From Punica granatum (lineage: Eukaryota; Streptophyta; Magnoliopsida; Myrtales; Lythraceae): DNA of 64,000 nucleotides. Position 1 is the stretch's first letter. Each line of letters starts with the position of its first letter. The stretch covers positions 27,614,568 to 27,678,567 of the forward strand of contig NC_045134.1 of the NCBI RefSeq assembly GCF_007655135.1, in the 5' to 3' direction. The notes beneath the pieces are model-generated. The model worked only from the letters and a program-made list of their open reading frames with translations, made no database searches and was not told the origin of the DNA. The position numbers were made by a program, and so were the translations under genes. Positions 1-12,750 of the stretch are shown piece after piece.

Positions 1-346
1 AATCGGGGAAGAGAGATGATTGAATGAATGGACAATAGTCAATCGTATTGATAGATCTGAGCCACCTTATATCGACCAGTATACATCAATATAAAAGAAA
101 TATCCCACAAATCTAGCTAACTAACTAGGAAAGATAAGATACTATCCTAAAGTGTAGATAATATACATAAATACATGATATACAGGATATTCTAGAACTG
201 GTAAACCGTAATAACAATTAATGTCCAGTGGAGCAAGTCCAGATTTTTCCGAGAGCTTAACTAATTATCATCTGCATGCGCACTAATATATATATATATA
301 TATATACATACATACACGTATATAAAACATAAATGCGTTTATTTGA

Positions 347-486
347 ACGTGATGAACTGGTGATTGACACGAATGGGCCCCCCCAACTATGCCAGGTGGC
401 CTCAAGTTCTGTTTATACGTGATGAACTGGTGATTTGATACGAATGGGGGCCCCGCAACTTTGCTCGGGCGACCTCAAGTTAATGC
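347..486. repeat. two-copy tandem repeat, 70-bp period
   Basis: The segment starting ACGTGATGAACTGGTGATT at 347 is repeated from 417 with the same order of landmarks (a run of G/C, then CCTCAAGTT). The two copies differ at several positions and in the length of the C/G run, so the duplication is not recent. No function is evident. Confidence 0.7.
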
Positions 487-654
487 AGGAATTGTGTATA
501 TATGACGACATGTCATCATTGGCCGGTTGGCTTCACTTGCATGCAGGCGTGTCAATCCATCAGGAAGTATATAAAACATTATATATATATATATATATAT
601 ATGCAGATATATAGAGAAACGACTAGCTATAGACTAACTAAAGCAAGAAATTAA

Positions 655-845
655 CGACCGTTTGTTTTTAAGATTAAAATCACAAAAACTTTAACTTTAA
701 CTTTAACTCAACCCACTACATAACAAAAATACACATTTTCTAAGTCAACTTTAACTTTAACTCAACACACTATACAACATTTGTCCTTTTCCACAATCAA
801 AATCAAAATTACTTTAACTCTGAAACCAAATCCCTCATTAATAAT
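655..845. mobile_element. MITE-like repeat, ACTTTAACT-rich family, copy 1
   Basis: The block has repeated ACTTTAACTTTAACTCAAC motifs and a conserved tail (ACAATCAAAATCAAA, then ACTTTAACTCTGAAACCAAA). A clear relative lies at about 63105-63240 inside an LTR. A dispersed short non-coding copy with conserved internal order suggests a MITE family; I could not define its ends or a target duplication here. Confidence 0.5.
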
Positions 846-2479
846 TGGAAACATTAGTAGGTACTTTTATAATCACCGGTTGGCTTCACTTGCGTTTGCG
901 TGCGTATAGCCGATCCATGGGTTTATTTGGTCCGATCGAGAGAAACCGACACATGCATGGCAATTAAAGAAATTAAAATTTCCATATCTCACGTTTCCAT
1001 TCCATCCTTATTCTTGTAGAGAGAGAAGCATTTTGGGCCTTGATGATCCAGCCACAGCCATTGGAAGTTAATTTAATTTGGTCTTCATATCTGTCTGTCT
1101 CTGAACTTCTGAAGCGTTCGAGGCTCGAGCAAGGATGAATTAAACAATCTTGCATATTATTTGGGAAGAAAATTACTAAAAGACGAAATTCAAAAATGTT
1201 TTGGCATATATAGTTAGCTAAGCTACCTTGTTCCACATTTCCTAGACACATAATAATTTCGGCAACTCGTGAGGTTGCCTGGTAATTGAAATAGTGTATA
1301 TGGTTGCAATGCAAGCATTCACTGTTCTAGTCCGCAGCTAGCTAGATTTGTTTAGTTATCTCCCTCAGTCTAGTGTAATATATATGTGCGTGTGTGGGGA
1401 AATGTTTGCATATGCCAATTTAATTAACGTACACATTCATAGCATATCGTAACACGATATAATGATGAGTATTTTTCTCAATTATTTTATCCAATCAATT
1501 ATTAGTTTATGCTTCAATCTTATCATCATATCATGTTTGCTAAAAGAAGGAAAGAAAAAAATATATATATTAGTCTTTCCGTTAGGCTTATCCTGGTGCC
1601 AAAAGTTGATGACGCTTTTTCAGATAATTAATTAAGCTCCATAATTAAATTTTTAAGTGATACTAATTAGATTGAGTTGATTATGTTTGATTTTCTTAGT
1701 AAACAAATAAATAAATCATGCTATATTTAACAAAATTACCTTTTAAGACACAATTGTGGACAGTATTAAAAAAATGCGTCAATTTATTCCCACCATGTTG
1801 TATTTGACGAGATTAATTTTGTAGAGTCACTCACAGGTCTTATGAATATCTCGTTTTCGCTCCCATGCATTGTTCATTTTATCGTATTAAAAAATCTAAT
1901 GATCGTCCGCCCTGTTGGAGGGATGAAGAAAAAGAAGACAGAGAGACCACCCCAGCTGCTTATCATAATTAATTACTTTTATAAAATTACATCATCGTTA
2001 TTTTTTTTTGGTGTATACGCTGGTATCCGAAAATTCAATGGATCCCAATTAATTTAAATATATATATATATATATATATAAAAGTAAAATTGACTCCCAC
2101 AATTATTTAATAAGGTTATGGTTAATGGGCTTAAAATTATCAATTCGCATCATCTATTAATAATTTTTGTAAAAATTTCTTATATTAATTTAAAATTTGA
2201 AAAAATACAAAAAAGAATTTATCTGTTTTCATCATTCATATAATTGCAAAAATCATATTTTTATTATTGAATTTATATATCTATACTCTCTATATATATA
2301 TATATATAGCAGAGGTTACCTTTTTAGTGCATATTTTTCCCACGCTATACATAACTAATTTAAGCCCTTATATTCCATTCAATTTAATTTGGACCGTTTA
2401 TTTTTAGAAATTTTAAATTTCAAAAACACCTTTGAAAAATCACGATCTAGTCCATTTGTTATATAAAATGTGATTTTTA

Positions 2480-3965
2480 TTCACAATTCTTTTCGTCAAT
2501 TGAGACGGATAAGGCTTTCCTGTATTACAAATAGGCTCATGAATTAATAAGAAGTCATAAACCTCACCGTTCAACAACTGATGCCATTACTTGATCAGGA
2601 TTGTGGAGGCTTCTATTGCGCGATTGAGCCATTATTACCACAAGTCAATGCGCAACTAGGAATCGTGGATGCGTATCGTTTAGTGGCTGGGCCGGTAGCC
2701 TGGACGCACCTGCTATGACTTTATATATGAGGTAGCCAACAGAGGCCAGTGAACCCATCTACCAGTGTCGTGGGCGTGGATTTGTGCCCATCCAGATGTA
2801 ACAATTGGTGGCACCCGTGCGTTCGAAGTGGTGGATGCAGGACATGGAACCCCGAGAATTTGTATGCAAGATGAACTCACATCTGTGCCAATCAACCGAG
2901 CTACCAAGTTTGAGAATAAGTTGGGATCCCTGACTTCTTAATCACTTCATGAACCTATTTGTAATTCATGAACCCTTATCAGACCCAATTGAAAAACTTA
3001 CAAGAGAGTCGAAATTGATCGTAAAACAACTCCGAGTAGAATATATGTGGCAAGAAAGAGTCTCGTATTTACTAAGGAGTGAATTTCATAAAGTCATTCT
3101 CTCGAACCTTTTCTATCTATCTTTAGAAGTGGGGCGAGAGAAAGTCAATATGGTATTTGCGTTGGTTTTTCTAACGAAACTAAGCACTTTTTTGTCTTTA
3201 TCATTCGGAAGGCTCAATCCCACACTCTGACTTCAATAATGGGAACAACCGCTGCACTCCGGCGCTCCAATGAACAACAGTTCTCCGCCAATCACTACTC
3301 TAAATAGTGGTCGATCCCTCGGGAGTTTATTTATATTCTTATATGTTCATGTGGTGATATTCTATCTTTCGAAAAGTGCTACCGCTGCGCGTAGTCTATC
3401 TGCGGGGAGCATACTTGACAGGAGATAGACAGAGGCGGTAGAGAGGTCCTCCACTTCGATGAGGGTTGAGGAGTGTCCTTTTAGTGTTTCTTAGCTGCTG
3501 CCCTACAACTCCCAGATCTAAAGGCAGCTATTGACTCGATAGCTCAAGCTGAGTCGACTGTGATTCTTCTTGTTCCGCTGTGAATGGTACCGCTATTGGA
3601 TGAAGTAGTTTTCGCCGCTTATATACCTTCTTCAACGTCTTCGGCTTTCACTGGATCCACTACTCTAAGTGAAGGAATCGGAGAGGAAGAATCCGATCTT
3701 TGAAGGCTTGAGGGAATAAAATAAGCAATGCCGTCAATTTAGCTGCTGGAGTATGCGCATTAGGAGATTAGGACTCAGGGCATGGCATTAGATTAGGGAA
3801 ATGCTCTTTTGAACGAATCCTAAGAAGAAGCTGCAATTGGAATGCTTTCAATGGCCAGAAGGGAAAGGTTCCCCCCTCAGAACCAACTTCAGTTTCAATC
3901 CTTTTGATTAAGAACGCTTCTCCATATAGAGCTAGGCCTTGAACTCCCCTCACTATCTACATATA
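2480..3965. other. candidate mitochondrial-DNA insertion (NUMT-like block)
   Basis: Base composition changes sharply here: the block is visibly richer in G and C than the AT-rich DNA on both sides, has no microsatellites, and has many short non-conserved frames. Its texture resembles plant mitochondrial intergenic sequence. I could not match any mitochondrial gene, so the call rests on composition and style only. A decayed transposon piece is the alternative. A similarity search against plant mitochondrial genomes would decide. Confidence 0.35.
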
Positions 3966-3984
3966 CCCAAGGCAATCCATGAGG

Positions 3985-4745
3985 GCTAATTTATAATACT
4001 ATTAAAAGTTTGTGAGATGAAAATAAAAAAGTAAATAATGAAAATACTTAAAAAAATTATGTAAAATAGACGATTCATATTAAATGAGGGAGGATCTAAG
4101 AGCTTATATTGGTTTTATACAATGTGAAAAAAATCTTTAAAATTTGACATATGGTAGAACACACTATTTAATGTATATAAGAGCAAACTCCTGGAAACTA
4201 ATATAATCTAGAAAATTGTTAATCAAGAAGTGATAATAAATGCAAAACCACTTTTTATATAGAATCGAATCCAATATATAGATTAATATATATGAAATTA
4301 ATCTAATATTTTAAATACAAATGACAATGCATAATATCATAAATATGATAATTTTAAATTTTCAAACTAACATAATGTAAAAAAATTAATATTAAGAACT
4401 AATAAATGTAGAATTTTTTTTAGATAGAATTCAATCTAATTTGTAGATTAATATACACACCTATATAATTTAGCTAAATTTTTTTATATAAATGACAATG
4501 CATAATTTCATAAGTTTAACAAATTTAGATTAATATTTTTCAAATTATCAACATAATAATTTATTAATTAAATGACTTAAAAGCAAGTTTGGTTTGTAAA
4601 AATATGAATAAATGATTAATTTGAGTTTAAAATTAATCATTTATTTTTAGTAATAAGAAATGTTGTTGTTAAAATGTAATCAATAATTCACTTAGAAATA
4701 ATAAAATGTATATGACAATGAAGTCGTGCGACGCACGAGATAGAA
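3985..4745 (+). mobile_element. degenerate Helitron-like remnant
   Basis: The left side (TAATACTATTAAAAG) resembles the 5' ends of plant Helitrons, and the right side has a GC-rich hairpin (CGTGCG-A-CGCACG, about 4726-4738) like the subterminal hairpin of Helitron 3' ends. The terminal CTRR is not clear (CTTA is seen), so the boundary is uncertain. The interior is AT-rich with no coding sequence. Confidence 0.35.
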
Positions 4746-7599
4746 TGCTTAGATCATATAATTAGTTATAATAGATGAATACGAACGATGTATGCGTAAT
4801 CGGCCACATGTATGTATACGTGACAAACACATCCATCTATCTATCCTATCCTATCCGATCCTGTACTATATATAATTAATTGTGTATTTTCTTCGAGTAT
4901 AATCTCTCAGGGTTTGATGATTAAACAAACGACTCAACACAAAATCAAATGGTCAGGGTCATGTCGCCACGTCACCCCACAAACCATGTCGACCTTTTCT
5001 TACTTGAGAGAAAGCATCAGAGAGAGAGCTTAGCTAGCTATTGCCAATTGCCATCAATTTACTATTGGTGCCCGTTCCCCTTCCCGCACAAATTACAATG
5101 AGTTCACGCTGAGCTAATTAGCTACTAATTACAAATTAATGAATTAATTGTCGCCAAAAATCGTGAGAGTTGAGCAATTTAATGAATGGCTGGCACGTTC
5201 TCTCTTTGGTCATTCTATTACTTTAGGTATTGGTGCGGTGTTATGTGTACGTGCACAGACAGAGGAAAAGAAAGAAAAGCATCTATTTATATACCTATAT
5301 ATACAAATTTGAATGCTTCCAAGTGGTAAGAAGCCAACCCTTTCAAAATCTACACCCCATTTTTGGGAAGAAATAATAACCCTTACATGACATTGATTTT
5401 CAGCCACCACCACACCAAAAAAAATATTTATACACACACACATATAGACAATGAGATAAAAGTCCCTTTCGGACTCAAAAAGGGACGTGAAACATCTTCT
5501 GATAATATTTAGTTAAGTTCGAGCAAACACACGTAGTCACTATGGCTTGGTCTTGGTAGTTGTGGTAGGATTCGATCATATGGGATATGGGATATACATA
5601 TATCGTGGACATTAATAAATAATCATGACCTAGACGACCTTTATATTTTAACAAACTACAATTTTAGTTTGTTGATACGATGATGGGGACCCCTCGTCAA
5701 AAGCATTCAAACATTAATTTGTTTTCTTGAACATATGACAATAATCATTTTATATTTGGACAGTCACTCTCTTCCTAACAAACCCCACACAGGAGAAAGA
5801 TAAGTGGGACAGACGCATAGAGAATTTTTTGTACACAATAAAGAAAAAGGTACATATGTAGGAATTAATTAATTAGTTTAAACACAGCAAATGGAATCCT
5901 TAGTAAATGCAGGAAAATCTGGGGAAATGAAAGCATTTAATTGTCGTGCACAAGCAATTTGACTCATATATCTATATATGTATGTATGTGAAGAGTATCC
6001 CAAATGGGGGAATGCAAATTTTTTTCTTTTTGAAGTGTATATACTACCTGATAGCTTAGGAATTCAATGGACCAGCTGTTGAAACTGAATTTGATACGTT
6101 AATTTTTTTCATTTATAAAACTCGAATTCTAATCTTGCATGCCTAAAAAGAGCAATATACTTTGGTAATGTAGCATTCACTTATTTATTATTTATTGTTT
6201 CGATTTCAAGTAGAAAAGGGAAGGATCATGCGTGCTACTCGTGCCATCGGTTGGAGCTTGGGATGGGATCAATATTCACATATTATGTGCTGTGCCTCGC
6301 TCATTCTTTAATTCTAAAAATAAATAAATATTTAATAATTATGACGGTTATATTTTTCCCTGCCAAATTTAACGTGCATATATATATATATATATATATA
6401 CATACCCTAATAATCGAGAAAGTTAGCCGTTGCATCCTCCTTCCATCCGAAACTATTCCATCCTAATTAAATTGAAAAAAGAAAAAAAATAGCACTTATT
6501 ACCACTTAATTTATTTATAATGTATACAAACTCTTTTTTTTTTTTTGCTTTTTCTACCTCCCAAACCGGAACCGTTCAATAATCTACCCCAACATTTGCT
6601 TTGATTATGTGGTTAGTATTGTAGTTTGCTAGTTAATTTATTTACTCTACATAGGATTCATCATTGATTCATCCATTATAAAATAGTCTTCTAGTCTACG
6701 TATTAATAAAATGTTAAATTGTTGTACCGTTTGACTGTAGAATCTGTGGGTTTGGGCTGGTCTTACACTTATTTATTTATTTCCCCATTTGGGTCTTAGG
6801 TCTGGTCTTACACGATGGTGTCGTGAATGGGAATATAACATATATATATATATATATATAAAATAATATAATATAATATAACTTTGGGTCTGGGAACTTC
6901 AAATCCCAACTTAGAGGTTTGGTTTAGTACTTGAAATGTTAACTAATTAATTAATTAATTTAATTGTTAGTTTTAGGGGCGTGAGGCGCGTGTAGTGAAT
7001 GATAATAAAATTCAATTTCAGCGGCATCTGATAATATTGCTCTCTTCAGTTTGTTTGTCCGTCGGCGTCGATAGATGTATAGGGATCTAGCTTATTGTAC
7101 ATAGGATTGGATTGGGTAGACCAACACTAGACGACTACAAATGGGCAAAGTGAAATCCCCAGCTAGAAACCTCCAAGGCCTTATATATGGTATAGGGGTA
7201 TGCAATGCAACAACTATATAACACCAGAATGATACTTTGCAATATAATGCCACGTAGACGTAGTAATGCAATGTGTTGGACGAGGATGATGCATGGATGG
7301 ATGATGGGGGTAGGGTGGGTTTGGGATTGGGATGGATGATATATATGTAAGTGTATGCATGCATGTGGGTAGTACGTGTGTGTTTCTGCGGCTTATAGAT
7401 GAAGAAGATCTATGAATGATCCGATGGTCCTGAGAAATTTTCGGTAGCTAACTCTTAACTGGAACTTTATTATTCGATTACTAAACAGATAAATTAAAAA
7501 TAATAATTATATATAATAATATTTAATATAAGGAAGAAAGTGAACCAGGAAAAGAATTAAGAAAAAAGAAAATTAATAAACCGCCTCCGCCTCCGCCTC
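4746..7599. other. intergenic DNA upstream of the HIPP gene
   Basis: No supported gene. The stretch is AT-rich with (TA)n tracts (about 6379-6399 and 6839-6860) and short palindromes. Short open frames here match no family I know and have no sign of splicing. The last few hundred bases presumably include promoter sequence of the HIPP gene, but no single TATA box stands out among the many AT-rich runs near 7500-7540. Confidence 0.5.
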
Positions 7600-7791
7600 C
7601 GCATCCAGTTCCAAGTTCCAGTTCCAGTTCCAGTCCAGAGCTTATTATCTCTCCTCCTCCTCCTTCTCCCCATCGCCCACAATAAACACTCTTTTCTCTT
7701 TCTTTGTAGCTAAGCCTAAGCTCCCTCCCTCCCTCCCTCCCTCGCTTCCTCCCTCTTGCTCAACATCAACTCAGGAGTACAACACCTACCC
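7600..7791 (+). promoter_or_regulatory. pyrimidine-rich leader of the HIPP gene
   Basis: A CT-rich stretch with CCTCCG repeats, a TTCCAG repeat and CTCCCTCC repeats lies directly before the inferred start codon at 7792. Pyrimidine-rich tracts like this are common around plant transcription starts and in 5' leaders. The transcription start itself cannot be placed from sequence. Confidence 0.4.
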
Positions 7792-9162
7792 ATGGGAGAG
7801 GTCCCTCTTCTGATCTGATCTCTCTCACCACAGATTTCTGATTGTGGGCGTTGCATTGCGTTGTGTTTTCATTTTCATTTGCAATCTTTTTTGAGTCCCC
7901 CTCCCCCTCTACTTCTTTAAATAGGAAGAAAAGAAAGCAGAGGAGAAGAAACAAGGCGCAGCTGCCCCAGTGGAAGAAGCCAAAGGAGGCGAAGGGAATA
8001 ACAATAATAATAATAATAATAAGATGAAAGATCAGGAAGAGAAGAAGCCCCCCGTCGAGAAGAATCAGAATCAGGCGGAAGAAGATCAGAAAAAGGAAGA
8101 GATAAAAGATGCTGCTAAAGATGCCAAGGAGCAAGCTGCTGCTGCTGCTCCTCCGCCCCCGCCCCAGCCCCAAGAGATAGTCTTGAAAGTGTACATGCAT
8201 TGTGAGGGATGTGCCCGCAAGGTCCGCCGGTGCCTCAAAGGTTTCGCTGGTACCACCTCGACGACCATTCCATTTCCCCCTCCTATTGGATGGATTATCG
8301 ATCGCTTGATCCTGCCATACATATATATTATATATATTGTTAGTTAATGATCATGAATGGATGAATGACTGACTGACTGATTGTGATATTTATTTTTATA
8401 CATTTCATTCATCCATTCATTCATTGATAGGGGTGGAGGATGTGATAACGGACTGTAAGAGTCATAAGGTGGTGGTGAAGGGAGAAAAGGCGGATCCTTT
8501 GAAGGTGCTGGATAGAGTCCAGAAGAAGAGCCACCGGCAGGTTGAGCTCCTCTCCCCCATCCCGAAGCCGCAGCCAGAGGAGCCACCGAAGCAGGAGGAG
8601 AAGGAGCCCCCCAACTCCAAGCCTGACGACAACAAGGATGATAAGGTACTCGAATCTCGATCTTGATCTCTCTCTATCGTATGTTTTTTCTTAATTATAA
8701 ATTAAATTAAATTAGCATTCATACCGTCACACACACACACACACACATATAGATATATCATATAGTCAGCTCAGCAAAGCATCTGACGATGAGCTTCGTT
8801 GGTTCGTTCCGATCATTCGTTCGTCCCCTGCACTGCAGCCGCAAGTGATAATGGTGGTGCTGAAGGTCCACATGCATTGCGAGGCCTGCTCTCAGGAAAT
8901 CAAGAAGCGCATCCTCAGGATGAAAGGTCCCTCCCTCCCCAATCTGTCTCTCCTACCTTCCTTTATTAATCTTTATTTTATTTTAATTTGAGGAGTAGGA
9001 AAAAAAAATAATAATAATAATAATAAAGAGTTTCAGTTTGTTCATGCGGTTTGGACTTCTCTACAGTACTCTAACATACGCTTTTTAGTTCTGTTTCGCG
9101 TTTTCAAGGCAAAGGCTTTTCCCTTCCCCTCTGGCCCCGGGCCCCTCTTAATCTTATTTGTC

Positions 9163-9195
<33 letters not shown>

Positions 9196-10125
9196 GATGA
9201 TGATGATGATCCGGCCCGCCCTGGAAAAGTAAAGCCAAAGGGGAATCTGACTGATGAAATTTTGCATCTCCCTCTCCTCTGTGATGTCATGGATCTGTGA
9301 TTCTTCTTCCTTTTTTCCAGTTTCCGATCGTTTTCCTTTTCAGAAATTAAACTAATTAATTTTTAAAAAAAATGTCCACAAACGCTCATGTTTTTGATGG
9401 ATAAATAAAAAGATTATTCCATTAGAATATTAGGCGGCTAATATGTATGCAAAATGCAATGCAAGCAAAGCCTCCGTAACTTAACTGAGTCAGTAAAGTA
9501 GCCAATTGTATGAATGTTCAATTAATTCATTCGTTCAGATGTGGAGTCGGCGGAGGCGGATCTGAAGAGCTCGGAGGTTGCGGTGAAAGGGGTGTTCGAA
9601 GTGCAGAAGCTGGTGGACTACGTGTACAAGAGGACGGGGAAGCACGCGGTGGTGGTGAAACAGGAACCGCCAGATCAGAAGAAATATCAGGGAGGTGACA
9701 AGCCCAAGGATGACGATGATGATGGTAAGGAAGAAAACAAGAAAGCAGAGGAAGGTGGTGGTGATCAGAATAATAAGAAGAAGGCCCATCAGGAAGAAAG
9801 CAAAGAAGGTGGTAGTGAAGCAGCAGCCGCAGCTGCAGATAATAATGGTAATAATAATAATAATAATAATAAAGCATCATCAGAAGGAGCCATGGAAGAA
9901 GGTGGTGCTAATAATAATGAGGTTGTGGAGCTGAAGAAGAATGAGTACTACTACTACTACCCTGCGTTTTACCCCCCAAAGTACGCTATGGACATCTACT
10001 CTTCTTCATCGGCGTCGTCTTCTTATGGCCAGTACCACCACCACCAACACCCTGCTGCCATTGCTGCTGCTTACCCACCTCAGCTCTTCAGTGATGAGAA
10101 CCCCAACGCCTGCTCTATCATGTAA
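7792..10125 (+). CDS. HIPP: heavy-metal-associated isoprenylated plant protein, two HMA domains
   Basis: Five exons: 7792-7800, 7925-8249, 8431-8645, 8839-8926, 9539-10125; all introns are GT-AG and the joined frame is open for 407 aa. Exon 1 encodes only Met-Gly-Glu; the usable acceptor at 7924 sits right after an in-frame TAG, which is why I chose this start over the internal ATG at 8024. There are two HMA folds with metal-binding CxxC motifs, CEGC (96-99) and CEAC (197-200). These are followed by a long Lys/Glu/Asn-rich spacer, a Tyr-rich tail and the C-terminal CaaX box CSIM, the expected farnesylation site. HIPPs bind heavy metals and partner proteins and are membrane-anchored or nuclear, with roles in metal homeostasis and stress; the exact role here is not readable. 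Poly-Asn runs are encoded by AAT repeats in exons 2 and 5. Confidence 0.93.
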
Positions 10126-10452
10126 AATCAGGGGGAAAGGGAAAAAAAAGAAAGAAAGGAACTTAACCCTGGGTCATACAGAGCGGGAGAAATGGGGAAA
10201 AGAGGGGAAAAATATATATTACATACATTATAAAATGTTAAAAATGGGGGGTATATTTCCCCAATTTGTCCTGCTCTGCATGTGCCCTGCGGTTGCTGCT
10301 GCTGCTACTGCAAGGCATCATGAATCTACAGATAAGCCGTAGAGTTTTGTTAAAGCTCCTCTCTTTCTTTCTGTACCCTTTTTCTTTGGCTCCTTTTTCT
10401 TATTAGAAATAAATAAATAAATAATATATCGTAATATAAACAAATAATATAT
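10126..10452 (+). other. HIPP 3' untranslated region and downstream spacer
   Basis: Purine-rich sequence follows the stop codon, then a GCTGCTGCTGCT tract near 10290 and AATAAATAAATAAATAA near 10408, which can serve as a polyadenylation signal. No further coding sequence is seen before the LTR-like fragment begins. Confidence 0.45.
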
Positions 10453-10740
10453 CAAAGTCCTTTCTACTTTGCTTTGTTGTTGATATCTCCTCAGAACATT
10501 GGTATCATATGGCCAAGTTCTACATGGCATTATTGCTTGAGAATCCTTTCCTGGTTTTGTCGGATCTATGCGTGACGGCAGAGGGTATTGATTGGAACTT
10601 TGAATTGCTGCTACATTGTTTTTGTGACTATATTGCTTGGTGTTTAGCCTTAAAATTTTCCTATGTGGCATGCCTCATAGGCATGATTATTCTGATCTTG
10701 TAATCTTTGATTTCTTGAATATATTATTATATATTCTTTT
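10453..10740 (+). mobile_element. decayed gypsy LTR fragment
   Basis: This block aligns by eye with the reverse complement of the LTR at 62431-63382. Shared anchors in the same order are CTACTTTGC, ATGGC-AAGTT-TACATG, GACAGAGGGT-like, TTGAATTGCTGCTAC versus TTGGATTGCTGCTAC, TTTTCCTATGT and TTTCTTGAATAT. Most differences are transitions, as expected for an old methylated copy. Only part of the LTR is present, with no partner LTR or internal region nearby. Confidence 0.7.
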
Positions 10741-12273
10741 CATGTTATGAATAAATCTCGAAGGTTCACGTGTAAAAGAAAAAAAAATATAGTTATAGCA
10801 AGGTAGTTGGAGCAAATGTAGTTACAGCGAGGAAGTTGGAGCAAATATGTAGTAATATTATTCAGCCATTTGACTAAACAATATTTAATAAAAATATATG
10901 AAAGTAGTAAATATGGTTCACAATCGTTTCGTAGACCCTTACGTATGTGCCTTTTTTTCTTATTAGTTATTCAGATGAGTAACATTGAATATTTTTCCAG
11001 GTAATTACAATTGCAATATTCTCCTACCCCAACCTGAGTGGGCTCGGATCCTTTTTCTTGCTCTTTCTTCTTTTTCTTTTTTCCTTATTTTATCCTCAAA
11101 CATTTGGGTTTTTTAAGGAAAATTACAATTTTGGTCCTATTATTATTTTTTTATCATCAGCCTTTATCCGTTAGATATTTTTATATTTTATTTTCCGATA
11201 AGTGGTGATATATCATTGATCAAAAAATATTCACAGACTGCACTACATATCCAAGTACTAACATTGAAAAATAGAAAATAGCTCTGGACATACTAAAGTC
11301 CGAGAGTTGCACAAGAGTGAATCTTCTTACTCTTAAAATTGTTCAAGGACAAAACTCTCATCTTTGCAGACTGGATAATTTATTGTACCAAGCTAGCACC
11401 GTGGATGTCTTTCTTCTGATATATGCGTACATTGCTCTCCCTCCATATATGATAGACATATGCAATCCATAACAGCCTCAAAATTATTGTATCAAGTTTC
11501 TTTCCTTTGATAGCCGTGGTCTTGTTGAACTCAGAACCCCAGCCTGCAATTCATCTTCTTTATCCCCACCTTGCTGAGAAGACTGGCCTATATGCCCTTC
11601 GTTATTGAATAGGTGAAGAATAAGCGGAACAAGCGTCGAACTGTTTGAACCAACTCACGTTGATAATGCTATGTATGTTTTTTACCATCTAAATTATCAT
11701 CTCAATTCAATTAAATTTATATGCTCCTTTTTTCTTATAGAAAGTTATATATTATAACTATAATTAGACAACAATCATATCTCATATGTTATGCAATAAT
11801 ATATATTTATGCATATTTAAATATCTCATGCTTTAGATATCTTATATAGGTGGATATTGAGCTGGAAGACTCTAATTTTTGGAAAGACATCAATATTGAA
11901 ATTGTAAATGTGATTAGGTAAAGATAAAAATGAGGAAAGCTCATATTACATGAAATTGTGAATAGAGCCTAATACCAAAATTGATTTCCACCCATCGCCT
12001 TCTTGAATTAAAAAGAGAGTGATGCTTTATTTATAAAGAAAAAAAAGTTAAGAATAAAGGAAAAAAGGATTATAAATAATGTAAAAATTATTTTAAAAAA
12101 AGAGTGTACTCCTAGGAATGGAACCCGTGAGCAAGGGCTCTTATGGTGGAGAGAAAAACACGATGAGCGTATGGAGAAATTTCTCACTCGCCACCACATT
12201 CTTGATTGGGACCTGTAATCATTTCTTAGTTAATCCTTATGCTAAAACTTCATTCAGTTAGTGAGTATCCGCA

Positions 12274-12302
12274 TCTATCTATCTATCTATCTATCTATCT
12301 AT
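12274..12302. repeat. (TATC)n microsatellite
   Basis: An uninterrupted tetranucleotide run of about seven units. A second run of the same motif lies at 12725-12750. Confidence 0.9.
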
Positions 12303-12724
12303 AATATGTCTATATGAGAGAAGATTTTTGAATTGTTTTTAAGCAAAAAAGAAAAATAAAATATTATAGTGATGTAACTCTACAATAAATTTTATCCATG
12401 GAGTAAATCATACAAATTTCAGATTAATTTACAGACTTCAATTAAATTCATTAAATGATACTGTATGGAGTTCTATATGTTTCGACATCGAGGGACTTGA
12501 ATATAGCTATAGTGAATATGTCTCTCACTATGTTAAATTTTAAAAATCACCTAAACCTTGATTTAACTACTAATCAAATTACATTGTAAAATAAACAGAC
12601 TGTTCCATATAACTCATACGGATTATCGAGTAAATTCATGCCATAAATTACTTTTAGTAGTTTGGTATAACAATCAATTATTAACACACGAGCATAATAA
12701 AACTATCCCCTCCACCTATCTGAC

Positions 12725-12750
12725 TATCTATCTATCTATCTATCTATCTA
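12725..12750. repeat. (TATC)n microsatellite, second tract
   Basis: The same motif as the tract about 450 bp upstream, in similar AT-rich surroundings. Confidence 0.9.

Larger units (their letters stand above)
1..2479. other. AT-rich intergenic DNA, no gene seen
   Basis: No open frame with recognisable protein content was found on either strand. The stretch holds several (TA)n microsatellites (about 286-305, 583-602, 2056-2080 and 2297-2310), the 70-bp tandem repeat and the MITE-like copy listed separately. A short related pair of segments (about 515-565 and 870-915, sharing GGTTGGCTTCACTTGC) suggests an old local duplication. Confidence 0.6.

Noticed and set aside
7766..8322. Minus-strand and alternate-frame ORFs over HIPP exon 2
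   Set aside because: They are antisense or out-of-frame shadows of low-complexity coding sequence; the plus-strand exon set gives the complete HIPP.
12274..12750. Two (TATC)n tracts as a possible CRISPR-like spaced repeat
   Set aside because: Simple microsatellites in a plant nuclear genome, with no regular spacers.
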